Assembly: GCF_028689845.1 (NCBI RefSeq)
Contig: NZ_JAQVCH010000001.1
Location: forward strand, 62,001-126,000
DNA length: 64,000 nucleotides
Reading direction: 5' to 3'
Source: Flavobacterium sp.
Lineage (GTDB): Bacteria; Bacteroidota; Bacteroidia; Flavobacteriales; Flavobacteriaceae
The notes under the pieces were generated by a model. That model was not told the origin of the DNA. It was given only the letters and a program-made list of their open reading frames with translations, and ran no database searches. This document shows positions 47,822 through 58,200 of the stretch, piece after piece. Positions within the stretch are counted from its first letter, which is position 1. The number at the start of each line of letters is the position of its first letter. The position numbers were made by a program, and so were the translations under genes.

Positions 47822-48979
47822 TTATTCTAACCAAGACAAATAATAGCTGTCATCTGCAATTTTCATGGCTTCTTCGGTAACCATTAAAGGTTTAAAAGTA
47901 TCGACCATTACGGCTAGCTCTTGGGTTTCTTTTTTGCCAATACTTCTTTCTGCAGCTCCTGGATGTGGGCCATGTGCAATTCCTGCAGGATGCAAAGAAA
48001 TATGTCCTGCTTCAACATCGTTACGACTCATAAAATCGCCATCTACATAATACAATACTTCATCTGCATCAATGTTACTATGGTTGTAGGGTGCTGGTAC
48101 AGATAATGGATGATAATCATATAACCTTGGCACAAATGAACAGATTACAAGTGCACTCGTTTCGAAGGTTTGATGAATAGGTGGTGGAAGATGAATTCTA
48201 CCTGTAATAGGTTCAAAATCATGAATAGAAAATGCGTATGGATAATTAAATCCGTCATAACCAATCACATCAAAGGGATGGGTAGCATAAATCATGTCGA
48301 AGATTTCATCTTTTTTCTTCACTTTCATTAAGAATTCTCCTTTTTCGTTATTGGTTTCTAATTCGTATGGACGACGAATATCTCTTTCGCAATAAGGCGA
48401 ATGTTCTAACAATTGTCCGAACCAATTTCGATATTGTTTTGGCGTATAAATTGGCGAATGTGATTCGACAATAAACAAACGATTATCTTCTGAATCAAAA
48501 TCAATTTTATAAATAATTCCACGTGGAATAATTAAATAATCTCCGTATTTAAAATCAAGGTTGCCATAAATCGTTCTCAACTTACCTGTTCCGCGATGAA
48601 TGAATATCATTTCATCCGAATCTGAATTTTTATAAAAATAATCGGTAGTTGATTTTCTTGGAGCAGCCAAAGCAATATGACAATCAGAGTTTGTCAATAC
48701 AATTTTTCTGCTTTCTAAATAATCGTCTTCTGGAGGAACTTGAAACCCTCTTAATCTAAAAGATTGAATATTGTTTTCTCGAGCAATTTTTGGGGCAACA
48801 TTATATTGTCTTTGAATTTCTTTTACTTGTGTTGGCCGATGTTCATGATAGGAATTGGTTGACATTCCGTCAAAACCAACTGTTCCAAATAGCTGTTCAT
48901 AATACAAATCGCCATTAGGCTTACGAAATTGTGTATGTCGTTTTGGTGGGATGTTACCGAGTTTATGATAAAATGGCAT
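47822..48979 (-). CDS. hmgA: Homogentisate 1,2-dioxygenase
   Basis: Opens the ring of homogentisate to maleylacetoacetate. The 385-residue cupin-fold protein has the family N-terminus MPFYHKLGNIPPKRHTQFR, MIFIHRGTGKLRTIYG, and the iron site region near EVLYYVDGDFMSR and HPAGIAHGPHPGAAERS. It is shorter than the mammalian enzyme, as is usual for this Bacteroidota form. The later enzymes (isomerase, fumarylacetoacetase) are not in the window. Confidence 0.93.
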   Translation of the reverse strand: MPFYHKLGNIPPKRHTQFRKPNGDLYYEQLFGTVGFDGMSTNSYHEHRPTQVKEIQRQYNVAPKIARENNIQSFRLRGFQVPPEDDYLESRKIVLTNSDCHIALAAPRKSTTDYFYKNSDSDEMIFIHRGTGKLRTIYGNLDFKYGDYLIIPRGIIYKIDFDSEDNRLFIVESHSPIYTPKQYRNWFGQLLEHSPYCERDIRRPYELETNNEKGEFLMKVKKKDEIFDMIYATHPFDVIGYDGFNYPYAFSIHDFEPITGRIHLPPPIHQTFETSALVICSFVPRLYDYHPLSVPAPYNHSNIDADEVLYYVDGDFMSRNDVEAGHISLHPAGIAHGPHPGAAERSIGKKETQELAVMVDTFKPLMVTEEAMKIADDSYYLSWLE

Positions 48980-49294
48980 ATTCTTTTTTAATTAGAAATT
49001 AAACAATAAGAATGATTAAACAAACGTGTTTTTAACTTGTTTTAAAAACAGTAATAAAGCAGTAGTGCTTCTATTACTCAGGATTTCTTTTCATCATAAA
49101 ATGAAGAAAAACTAGCCGTTCTTGCCAAAATTTTAATTGCATCACGAGTTGTTTGTTTTAACTATTTTTCTTGATATTGATTCCAACAATTATACCTACG
49201 GCAAACGCTATTAACAAACCGATAATTAAAATCATTACGCTATTTTTAAAATCCTATTACAAATATCGTAAAAATTATTCGATAGTAGGCAAAA
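48980..49294. other. Intergenic stretch between hmgA and the patatin gene
   Basis: Apart from a possible 25-codon frame at 49158-49235, nothing convincing is seen: no consensus promoter for hmgA and no clear terminator. Confidence 0.4.
49158..49235 (-). CDS. Possible small single-pass membrane protein (25 aa)
   Basis: An ATG frame of 25 codons encoding MILIIGLLIAFAVGIIVGIN and a basic end IKKNS: one hydrophobic helix of about 20 residues with positive charges at the C-terminus. Such tiny proteins are often missed. There is no homology recognised and no promoter seen, so it may be chance. Confidence 0.3.
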   Translation of the reverse strand: MILIIGLLIAFAVGIIVGINIKKNS

Positions 49295-51649
49295 TTAAAA
49301 CCAAAACCCAACGGCAAACCACGTATAGGATTCTTTGGTTTCGGGCGACCAGCTTTGTTTAATTTCCAAAGGGCCAAATATGGTTTCTATTCCATAACCA
49401 ATGGCATAGCCGGAATAACTAGGCAATTTAAGCCAACGGTCATTTACAAAAATATCATTTCCAATATTGGCAAAATTAGCACTTACATTCAAATGGTTTT
49501 TTTTAAAAAGCTCATAATCCAGTGTGATTTCGGCCATTACATAACTGTTTCCTGTTAAGCCTACAAAGTTATATCCATAAAAATGACGGAAATTATTGAA
49601 CTGTTTAAATCCATACCCTCCTAAAAAAAAGTTGAGTAACGGAATACCTTGTTCACCTAGCGTAAAACCTCCTTCTGTTTTTAAGAGAACGGTTGCTCTT
49701 TTAGTGATACTTTGGGCATAGACTGCTTCTGCTTTAAAAACAGAATGTTTTAAAAGTATTTCTTCAAATTCAGACGACGCTACATACGACTGTGCATCAC
49801 CCATGAAAAACCAACCCGTTTTTGGAAAAAATTTATTATCAAGCGAATCAAAATTAAGATTCCCAAAAAGCGAGACATAATCTCCATTATCAAAAATACT
49901 ATTTGAATTGGAAAATGTTTCTGATTGAAAGCGGATGTTATCATATTGGACTCCTACTTTTGCACTAAATTTTTGCACAAATAAGGTTTGAAAATACAAT
50001 TGGTTAGAAAAATTGCGATAGCCTAAATTAATAGAATTGGTTCCGTCTTCTTTATAGATGTCCCATTGTTCAAAATTAGTTTCTACATTTCGATTAAATT
50101 GGTACAATTTGGCATTGAGCCCCACACTTAAATTGTAACCCACATCGACATTATAATCAAAGAAATACCGAAAATTATCGCCTAAAACAAAATCGGAAGA
50201 AAACACATCGTTTTTGAACAATAGTTTTCGTTTTGTAAAATTGAGGAGTACACCGCTTTTAAATAATCCGTCAAAATGTAATCCGAATTTTAAATAGGTT
50301 TTTGTTTTATTCTCTACCAAAAAAAGATTGAGTTCATCACCTTCTCCGTTTTTATCTAACGTATAGGACAAAGAACTAAAATTCTGTGTAGTATTTAAAA
50401 AATCAATTCCTTGAACTAAATCCAAATAGCTAACTTTTTTCCCAGGTTTGAATCGTAGTTTACTTTGAACATAATAGTTAGTATAGTTTTCAAGGTCGTT
50501 GGTAATGATATCTGTGATGAGCAAACTGTCTTTTTCGCTTTTAGGAATAACTGTTTTTTGAACAATATAATTTGTGCTTAATTTTTTAAATTCTGATTCA
50601 AATTCACGGGCAGCTTCTGCTCCATTTTGAATAATTTCTGGCCCTTTTTCAAATGAAACTAATGTAAAATCATTAATGTTGGGTTTAATATAAATATCAA
50701 CTAATGGTTTTTTTTCATCCATTTTTTTAATCATCTGCAAATTTGAAATTTGAGATAATAATTTTGTTGCTTCATTTAATTCCGCTCTTTCTTTCATTTC
50801 GTATTGAACGTCTACGCCAATAATAATGTCGGCACCCATTTTTTTTACTTCTTCTACCGGAAAATTGTTTAATACACCGCCATCAATTAAATATTTACCA
50901 TCAATATTCACAGGTGCATAAAGGGTTGGTAATGCTCCACTAGCCACAATTGCTTGTGCTAAAAAGCCTTGGTCTAAAACAACTTCTTCACCCGTTTCTA
51001 TATCAGTTGCAACACAAACAAAAGGAATAGGTAGTTTTTTAAAATCTCGAATATGTCGCACATGGTGTGTGAGTCGCGTTAATAAATTATAATTATACAA
51101 TCCTCTTGAAAGCGAGATAGGAACGCCAATTTTAAACTTATTAAAAGGCAAAGTCACCGCATACCGATCATTATATTCCCGTTCATAAAAATCTTTTGAT
51201 TTTCTAGGTGTGTAATCTCGAATAATCGCATCATAATCGGCGGCACTAAAAATACTATCAATTTGAATTCCGGTATATCCTGCCGCATATAATCCGCCGA
51301 CAATTGCTCCCATGCTCGTTCCACCAATATAATCGATTTTAATACCGTATTCATCAATCATTTTTAACACGCCAATATGAGCCAAACCTTTTGCTCCACC
51401 ACCAGATAAAACAAGTCCGATCTTAGGTTTTCTTAAAGTATCTTGAGCGAATAAGGTTGAAGGTTGAAGGTTGTAGAAAAGAAATAGTAAGTATGTAAGA
51501 AGTATAAAAGGTTTCGAGAGAAATTTTTTCTCTATTTTCTTTTCACTATTTTCTATTTTTAAAATGGTCAAGGTATTAATTTTCTGATTCTTTGTAAAAT
51601 TCGGTAATTTTTTTGGCTTTTGACAATCCAACAACGGCGGATATTTCAT
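49295..51649 (-). CDS. Patatin-like phospholipase fused to a BamA/FhaC-type barrel
   Basis: An exported protein of up to 784 residues. Patatin domain (about 75-270): GLVLSGGGAKGLAHIG oxyanion loop, nucleophile GGTSMGAI, and Asp in IDGGVLNNFPVEE. Residues about 370-440 resemble one POTRA domain and the rest an outer-membrane barrel ending in Phe. So it is an outer-membrane lipase of the PlpD kind. The ATG at 51649 overlaps uvrC by 74 bp and gives a long N-terminus before the signal segment; TTG at 51571, 4 bp after the uvrC stop, gives a normal signal peptide and may be the true start. A heptamer repeat lies within the signal-peptide codons. Confidence 0.87.
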   Translation of the reverse strand: MKYPPLLDCQKPKKLPNFTKNQKINTLTILKIENSEKKIEKKFLSKPFILLTYLLFLFYNLQPSTLFAQDTLRKPKIGLVLSGGGAKGLAHIGVLKMIDEYGIKIDYIGGTSMGAIVGGLYAAGYTGIQIDSIFSAADYDAIIRDYTPRKSKDFYEREYNDRYAVTLPFNKFKIGVPISLSRGLYNYNLLTRLTHHVRHIRDFKKLPIPFVCVATDIETGEEVVLDQGFLAQAIVASGALPTLYAPVNIDGKYLIDGGVLNNFPVEEVKKMGADIIIGVDVQYEMKERAELNEATKLLSQISNLQMIKKMDEKKPLVDIYIKPNINDFTLVSFEKGPEIIQNGAEAAREFESEFKKLSTNYIVQKTVIPKSEKDSLLITDIITNDLENYTNYYVQSKLRFKPGKKVSYLDLVQGIDFLNTTQNFSSLSYTLDKNGEGDELNLFLVENKTKTYLKFGLHFDGLFKSGVLLNFTKRKLLFKNDVFSSDFVLGDNFRYFFDYNVDVGYNLSVGLNAKLYQFNRNVETNFEQWDIYKEDGTNSINLGYRNFSNQLYFQTLFVQKFSAKVGVQYDNIRFQSETFSNSNSIFDNGDYVSLFGNLNFDSLDNKFFPKTGWFFMGDAQSYVASSEFEEILLKHSVFKAEAVYAQSITKRATVLLKTEGGFTLGEQGIPLLNFFLGGYGFKQFNNFRHFYGYNFVGLTGNSYVMAEITLDYELFKKNHLNVSANFANIGNDIFVNDRWLKLPSYSGYAIGYGIETIFGPLEIKQSWSPETKESYTWFAVGFWF
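51453..51473 (-). repeat. Heptamer repeat CAACCTT x3 in the patatin signal-peptide region
   Basis: Three perfect 7-bp units (AAGGTTG on the plus strand) inside codons for YNLQPSTLF. The unit differs from the TTCGACC heptamer by one base. Since 7 is not a multiple of 3, gain or loss of a unit would shift the frame. Confidence 0.7.
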
Positions 51650-53375
51650 TTTCTGTTGCTAATTGTATTCTTTTAACACTTTTAAACTGTTTTAGCAGCA
51701 AAACCATCGTTTTTTCGCCAATGCCGGGAATAGTTTCTAATGAATTTTGTAAAGCCGATTTGCTTCTTTTATCGCGATGGTGCGTTATTCCAAACCGGTG
51801 AGCTTCATTTCGCAATTGCTGAATAATCTTTAAGGTTTCTGATTTTTTATCTAAATATAACGGGACAGAATCTCCGGGATAAAATAATTCTTCCAATCGT
51901 TTAGCGATGCCGATGATGGCAATTTTTCCGCGTAAGTCTAACGCATCTAAACTCTTTAAAGCAGATGAAAGCTGTCCTTTTCCGCCGTCGATAATAATTA
52001 GCTGAGGTAACGGCTGGTTTTCTTCCGTCAGTCGTTTGTAGCGGCGATAAACCACTTCTTCCATCGAAGCAAAATCATCCGGCCCGACTACGGTTTTGAT
52101 ATTAAAATGACGATAGTCTTTTTTACTTGGCTTTCCATCTTTAAAGACTACACAAGCGGCAACGGGATTTGTACCTTGAATGTTTGAATTATCAAAACAT
52201 TCAATGTGACGTGGCTCTACAGAAAGACGTAAATCTTTTTTCATTTGAGCCATGATGCGATTGGTGTGCCGTTCTGGGTCAACTATTTGTATTTGTTTTA
52301 ATTGTTCCAACCGATGGTATTTGGCATTGCGTTGCGAAAGTTCTAAAATGCTCTTTTTATCGCCCAATTGTGGAACTGTTACTTTTAAAGTGTTTCCAAA
52401 ATCGAGTTCAAAAGGCAAAATGAGTTCTTTGGAGGTTAGTTGAAATCGCTCACGCAATTCGACAACCGCTAACGCTAATAAATCTTCATCCGATTCATCT
52501 AATTTCTTTTTAAGTTCTAGTGTATGCGAACGAATGATTGCTCCATGAGCTATTTGAAGAAAATTGATGTACGCCATCGTTTCATCAGAAATAATAGAAA
52601 ACACGTCAATATTAGAAATTTTTGGATTTAAGATGGTTGATTTTGCTTGGTAATTCTCCAAAACCTCCATCTTTTCTTTTATTTTTTGGGCTTCTTCAAA
52701 CTGCAAGTTATTCGCTAATTCTTGCATTTTTAGTTTGAACTCCTTGAGACTTTCTTTAAAATTCCCCTTTAATATATGCCGTATCGCATCGACTTGTTTT
52801 TGATAGTTTTCTAAGGATTCCAAACCTTCACAAGGCCCTTTGCAATTTCCGATATGGAATTCTAAACAAACTTTATATTTATGGTTTTTAATATTAGATT
52901 CGCTCAAGTCATAATTACAGGTTCGCAACGGATACAATTCTTTAATTAAATCCAATAGCGTGTGCACCGTTTTAAAACTTGTATACGGACCAAAATATTC
53001 TGAGCCGTCTTTAATCATATTACGAGTTGGAAAAATTCGGGAAAACGGTTCTTTTTTTATGCATATCCACGGATAGGTTTTATCGTCTCGTAAAAGCACA
53101 TTATATCGCGGTTGCAGCTTTTTGATTAGATTGTTTTCTAACAATAAAGCATCTTGCTCTGTAGAAACTACAATATGTTTAATTTCTACAATTTTGCGAA
53201 CAAGCACATTGGTTTTTGCGTTATCGTGAACTTTATTGAAATAAGAAGCTACTCTTTTTTTGAGGTTTTTGGCTTTTCCAACATAGAGAATTTTTTCATC
53301 TTTATCAAAATACTGATACACTCCCGGACTATCGGGTAAGGTTTGCAATTGAAGTTCGATGGATGGAATACTCAT
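51576..53375 (-). CDS. uvrC: Excinuclease ABC subunit C
   Basis: Makes both incisions in nucleotide excision repair. From ATG 53375 the product is 599 residues: GIY-YIG nuclease domain at the N-terminus (SPGVYQYF, ILYVGKAKNLKKR), a four-Cys-type cluster region (CNYDLSESN, CLEFHIGNCKGPC), UVR motif (about 205-240), RNase H-like C-terminal nuclease (IIIDGGKGQLSSA) and a helix-hairpin-helix (TIPGIGEKT). A longer TTG frame from 53417 is rejected since it lies in the -7 box. The patatin gene follows with overlap or 4 bp. Confidence 0.95.
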   Translation of the reverse strand: MSIPSIELQLQTLPDSPGVYQYFDKDEKILYVGKAKNLKKRVASYFNKVHDNAKTNVLVRKIVEIKHIVVSTEQDALLLENNLIKKLQPRYNVLLRDDKTYPWICIKKEPFSRIFPTRNMIKDGSEYFGPYTSFKTVHTLLDLIKELYPLRTCNYDLSESNIKNHKYKVCLEFHIGNCKGPCEGLESLENYQKQVDAIRHILKGNFKESLKEFKLKMQELANNLQFEEAQKIKEKMEVLENYQAKSTILNPKISNIDVFSIISDETMAYINFLQIAHGAIIRSHTLELKKKLDESDEDLLALAVVELRERFQLTSKELILPFELDFGNTLKVTVPQLGDKKSILELSQRNAKYHRLEQLKQIQIVDPERHTNRIMAQMKKDLRLSVEPRHIECFDNSNIQGTNPVAACVVFKDGKPSKKDYRHFNIKTVVGPDDFASMEEVVYRRYKRLTEENQPLPQLIIIDGGKGQLSSALKSLDALDLRGKIAIIGIAKRLEELFYPGDSVPLYLDKKSETLKIIQQLRNEAHRFGITHHRDKRSKSALQNSLETIPGIGEKTMVLLLKQFKSVKRIQLATENEISAVVGLSKAKKITEFYKESEN

Positions 53376-53414
53376 TTTTGGACTATCTTGTAACGGATAT
53401 TTCTGTTTGGCAAA

Positions 53415-53446
53415 CAAATTTAACGCTAAAAAAGAAACGAAACAAA
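53415..53446 (-). promoter_or_regulatory. Promoter of uvrC
   Basis: Minus-strand TTTG (53443-53446), 20-nt spacer, TAAATTTG (53415-53422). Leader of about 34 nt to ATG 53375. Confidence 0.75.
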
Positions 53447-53481
53447 CGTCTTTTTAGTTTAGATTTTTTTACTTTTATGTC

Positions 53482-54051
53482 ATGGATAAAAAAGCAATAC
53501 GAAAAAAATATAAGGAACTCAGAAAAGCGTTATCAAACGACGAGCGTGACGAGCGTAGTTTAGCGATTGCCAACCAATTGCTAAAAATTCCTATTTGGGA
53601 TAAAACCTATTATCATTTATTTTTAACTATTTCTGAATTATTAGAAGTAGAAACGGAATTTGTTTTGCAAGTTTTAGCGGGAAAAGACAAAGAGATTGTG
53701 GTTTCTAAATGCGAGTTTAAAACTGTAGAAATGTTGCATTTTTTATTAACTGAAAATACAAAAATCAAGAAAAATAGTTTTAATATTCCAGAGCCCGTCA
53801 ATGGTTTAGAAGTTCCTGTCTCAAAAATTGAAGTGGTTTTTGTGCCGCTTTTAGCTTTTGATACTAAAGGAAACCGAATTGGTTATGGCAAAGGTTTTTA
53901 TGACAAATTTCTATCTGAATGCAAACCAAATACAATTAAAGTAGGTTTGTCTTTTTTTGAAGCTGAAGCAGAAGATTTTGAAACACACGCATTAGACCAA
54001 GTGTTAAACTATGTGATAACCCCACAAAAAGTGTATCAATTTAGCTCGTAG
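53482..54051 (+). CDS. 5-formyltetrahydrofolate cyclo-ligase
   Basis: Converts 5-formyl-THF to 5,10-methenyl-THF with ATP, returning folate to one-carbon metabolism. The 189-residue product has the basic N-terminus KKAIRKKYKELRKAL and the nucleotide and folate motif RIGYGKGFYDKFL near residues 136-148. Length is normal. Its last 11 bp overlap the end of the convergent lspA gene. Confidence 0.92.
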   Translation: MDKKAIRKKYKELRKALSNDERDERSLAIANQLLKIPIWDKTYYHLFLTISELLEVETEFVLQVLAGKDKEIVVSKCEFKTVEMLHFLLTENTKIKKNSFNIPEPVNGLEVPVSKIEVVFVPLLAFDTKGNRIGYGKGFYDKFLSECKPNTIKVGLSFFEAEAEDFETHALDQVLNYVITPQKVYQFSS

Positions 54052-54658
54052 CGATTTCCGTTTCGGCAGTTCCAAATGCTTTTTTATTAAAAACAATTAG
54101 AATTCCGACACCCGTAGAAATGGCCATATCGGCAATATTAAAAATTGCGTTAAAAAAGGTAAAATATTTTCCGCCAAAATAAGGTAACCATTCAGGAAGC
54201 GTTCCTTTCCAAATAGGAAAATAAAGCATGTCGACTACTTTGCCGTGAAACCAAGTTCCGTATGGGTTTTCAGAAAAAAGAACCGCAGGAGCATTATAAC
54301 TGTCATTAAAAATAACGCCATAAAAAACACTGTCGATAATGTTTCCAAAAGCACCCGCTAAAATCAAAGAAACGGCTATAATCAAATAATTAGAACTCTT
54401 TTTTTGAACGCTATCCCACAACCAATAACCAATTCCGAATACCGCCACAATTCTAAATAAGGTCAACATGAGTTTTCCATAATCTCCTGGAATTTCTGTT
54501 CCCCAAGCCATGCCTTCATTTTCTATAAAGTGAATTCGGAACCAATCAAAAACGTGGATTTCGCCGCCGAGAATAAAGTTGGTTTTAATGTATAATTTAG
54601 AGACCTGATCAGCTAAAAGAATCAGAACAACGATGATATAGGCCTTTTTTAAAGTCAT
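54041..54658 (-). CDS. lspA: Signal peptidase II (lipoprotein signal peptidase)
   Basis: Inner-membrane aspartyl protease removing lipoprotein signal peptides. The 205-residue product has four hydrophobic helices (about 5-22, 64-82, 90-108, 172-192). GNIID (109), KVVD143 and FNIAD177 match the conserved blocks; the last two Asp are the expected catalytic pair. It is longer than the roughly 165-residue enterobacterial enzyme, with extra sequence between the helices. A probable promoter (54677-54710) precedes it. Confidence 0.94.
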   Translation of the reverse strand: MTLKKAYIIVVLILLADQVSKLYIKTNFILGGEIHVFDWFRIHFIENEGMAWGTEIPGDYGKLMLTLFRIVAVFGIGYWLWDSVQKKSSNYLIIAVSLILAGAFGNIIDSVFYGVIFNDSYNAPAVLFSENPYGTWFHGKVVDMLYFPIWKGTLPEWLPYFGGKYFTFFNAIFNIADMAISTGVGILIVFNKKAFGTAETEIATS

Positions 54659-54676
54659 TTTTTAAATTTTATCGTG

Positions 54677-54710
54677 CAAAAATAGGAATATTATCGCTCA
54701 AAAAGAGCAA
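54677..54710 (-). promoter_or_regulatory. Probable promoter of lspA
   Basis: Minus-strand TATTTTTG (54677-54684) with TTG (54708-54710) 23 nt before it, at the upper limit of spacing. Confidence 0.5.
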
Positions 54711-54786
54711 TTCTATCGCGGAGTCTATAATTTTAGGTTTTTTTTAAACCTTTTTGTTCAATTTTCTTCATTATTCTGATAAAGAC

Positions 54787-54814
54787 AAAAAAAGACCCCG
54801 CAAAAAGCGAGGTC
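54787..54814 (-). terminator. Intrinsic terminator after the ileS-dksA operon
   Basis: GACCCCGC / GCGAGGTC (54794-54801, 54807-54814) with one mismatch and five-A loop; minus-strand T run follows. Confidence 0.85.
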
Positions 54815-54837
54815 CATTTCAACTATTTGAAGGACAG

Positions 54838-55218
54838 TTAACGCTGCATATTTTTAGCTTCTATACTCATGGTAGCATGAGGAACTAATTTCAAACGATC
54901 TTTTGAAATTAATTTTCCAGTCACTTTACACACTCCGTAGGTTTTATTTTCTACTCTGAAAAGAGCATTTTTTAAATCGCGGATAAATTTTTCCTGACGA
55001 ATGGCTAATTGTGAGTTGGCTTCTTTACTCATCGTTTCGCTACCTTCTTCAAATGCTTTAAATGTTGGCGACGTATCGTCTGTTCCGTTATTTAAATCAT
55101 TCATATAGGCACTTTTAATAAGTTCCAAATCATTTTGAGCTTTCTCGATTTTCTTTAAGATAATTTCTTTGAACTCCGCCAAATCGGCTTCTGAGAACTT
55201 CACTACTTCATCTGTCAT
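54838..55218 (-). CDS. TraR/DksA-family protein without the zinc cysteines
   Basis: A 126-residue regulator of the DksA family, which acts in the RNA polymerase secondary channel. Residues 10-90 form a coiled coil with an acidic tip region (about 40-60); the C-terminus has the zinc-finger frame YGVCKVTGKLISKDRLKLVP, but only Cys97 remains of the usual four ligands, so zinc binding is unlikely. Bacteroidota homologues often show this loss. It starts 8 bp after ileS and is read with it. Confidence 0.86.
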   Translation of the reverse strand: MTDEVVKFSEADLAEFKEIILKKIEKAQNDLELIKSAYMNDLNNGTDDTSPTFKAFEEGSETMSKEANSQLAIRQEKFIRDLKNALFRVENKTYGVCKVTGKLISKDRLKLVPHATMSIEAKNMQR

Positions 55219-55226
55219 AATCTTTA

Positions 55227-58200
55227 TTATTTTGAAATTATTATTTTTGTTTTAATATCATCAAACTCAATTTCCGTACCATTTTCAATTCTTTCTACAA
55301 AAACCAAGATTTTAGTTAAGGTTTCGGCTTGAACATACTCTAAATTCGTTGAAATTGCTTTTTCTAATTGTTTGTTTTTTTCCAATCGTACTTCAATCTT
55401 ATCTGTGACTTCGAATCCACTATCTTTTCGAATGTTTTGAATACGGTTGACTAACTCTCTCGCAACCCCTTCCATTCTTAGCTCTTCCGAAATGGTAATG
55501 TCTAAAGCAACTGTAATTCCGTTCGCATTTGCCACTAACCACCCAGGAATATCTTGCGATGAAATCTCGACGTCATCTTGTGATAAAGTTATTGATTTTC
55601 CTGAAAGAACAAGCGTTAAGCTTCCTTCACGGTCAAATGTATTGATTTGTTCTTGCGAAAAAGACTGTATCTCTTTGGCAATCAACCCCATATCTTTTCC
55701 AAAACGAGGCCCAAGTGTTTTGAAATTAGGCTTTATTTGTTTCACCAAAACGCCCGAAGCATCGTCTAGCAAGACCACTTCTTTGACGTTTACTTCTGCT
55801 TTAATTAGGTCTGAAACTGCTTCAATTTCATGTCGCTGATTCTCGTCAAGTATTGGAATCATTACCTTTTGCAACGGTTGACGCACTTTAATCATTTCCT
55901 TCTTACGCAACGATAAAACAAGCGAAGAAACGGTTTGTGCTTTCATCATTCTACTCTCTAACGATTTATCAACATATTTTTCAACATATTTAGGAAAATC
56001 TGCGAGGTGAACGCTGTCAAAATTTTCTGTCTTTGTGGTTTGTGTTAAATCGCGGTAAAGCCTGTCCATAAAGAACGGAGCGATAGGTGCGGCTAATTTT
56101 GAAACGGTTACTAAACAGGTATACAAGGTTTGATAAGCGGCAATTTTATCGGTGCCATACTCGCCTTTCCAAAAACGGCGACGACACAAACGAACATACC
56201 AATTGCTTAAATTCTCTTGTACAAAATCGGAAATTGCTCTTGCTGCTTTAGTTGGTTCATAATCGGCATAACTTTCGTCTACCAATTGAACCAATGTTTG
56301 AAGCTCTGATAAAATCCACCGGTCTATTTCAGGTCTTTCCGTTAGAGGAACTTCCTCTTCTTGGTACGTAAAACCATCAATATTGGCATATAAAGCAAAA
56401 AAAGAATACGTATTATACAAAGTTCCGAAGAATTTTCGTCTAACTTCTGCAACGCCTTCTATATCAAATTTTAAATTATCCCACGGATTGGCATTGGCAA
56501 TCATATACCATCGCGTCGCATCGGGACCATATTGAGCTAACGTTTTAAAAGGATCGACTGCATTTCCGAGTCGTTTGGACATTTTTTGTCCGTTTTTGTC
56601 TAAAACTAAACCGTTTGAAACGACATTTTTATAAGCAATTTGATCAAAAACTAAAGTTGCAATGGCGTGCAAGGTATAAAACCAACCTCGGGTTTGGTCG
56701 ACCCCTTCTGCAATAAAATCAGCTGGAAAATCTTTATTCTCTTCAATTTTTTCTTTGTTTTCAAATGGATAATGCCATTGTGCATAAGGCATTGCCCCCG
56801 AATCGAACCAAACATCTATTAAATCCGTTTCGCGTTTCATTGGTTTTCCTGAAGCAGAAACTAAGATAATCTCATCGACTACATTTTTATGTAAATCAAC
56901 TAAATCATAGTTTTCTTCTGCCATATTTCCAATTTCAAAACCTTTAAACGGATTTTCTTTTTGGAAACCAACAGCGATTGATTTTTCGATTTCAAGATAT
57001 AATTCTTCCACAGAACCGATTACTATTTCTTCTGTTCCTTCTTCATTTCGCCATATTGGTAAAGGAATTCCCCAATAACGCGAACGTGATAAATTCCAAT
57101 CGTTGGCATTTTTCAACCAATTTCCAAATCGGCCTTCACCCGTGGCTTTGGGTTTCCAATTAATGGTTTCATTTAAGTCGAACATCCGTTCTTTTACTTC
57201 GGTTACTTTGATGAACCAAGAATCTAGCGGATAATATAAAATGGGTTTATCGGTTCGCCAACAATGTGGATAACTGTGAACATATTTTTCTACCTTAAAG
57301 GCTTTGTTTTCTTCTTTTAATTGAATTGCAATTTCAACATCGACCGATTTTTCAGGAGCTTCGCCATCATTATAATATTCATTTTTAACATATTTTCCAG
57401 CATAATCACCTAAGCCTTTGATGAATTTTCCTTGTAAATTGACTAGCGGCACAAGGTTTCCTTTTTCGTCTAATACCAACATAGGTGGCACTTCGGGTTT
57501 TGCTTCTTTAGCAACTTTGGCATCATCTGCTCCAAAAGTAGGAGCCGTATGTACAATTCCAGTTCCATCTTCGGTCGTTACAAAATCACCTGAAATTATT
57601 CTAAACGCATTTTCTGGGTTATCATTAGGAAGAGCTAAAGGCATCAGTTGTTCATATCGAATACCAACTAAATCAGCTCCTTTGAATTCGGATATAATTT
57701 GATAGGGGATTTTTTTATCTCCTTCATTAAAATTTTCAAAATCATGAGGCTCATTACTTTCAAAAAAACCTTTACTAAATTGTTTTCCGACTAAGTTTTT
57801 AGCTAGAATTACTTTTGTGGGTCGAAATGTATATTGATTAAACGTTTCTACCAAAACATAATCGATTTTTGGCCCAACGGTTAACGCTGTGTTGGAAGGC
57901 AAAGTCCATGGCGTAGTTGTCCAGGCAAGAATATGCACCTCTCCAAATCCGGATAAAAAATCGGGTAACGTTTCATTTATCGCTTTAAACTGAGCCACTA
58001 CGGTGGTATCGGTTACATCTCTATAACTTCCGGGCTGGTTGACTTCGTGCGAAGATAAACCTGTTCCTGCTTTTGGTGAATACGGTTGGATTGTGTAGCC
58101 TTTGTATAACAAATCTTTATTATAAATTTGTTTTAGCAACCACCAAACCGTTTCCATATATTTGGATTTATACGTCACATACGGATCACTCATATCGACC

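Noticed and set aside
53376..53417. Longer TTG start of uvrC
   Set aside because: The TTG lies inside the -7 box of the uvrC promoter.
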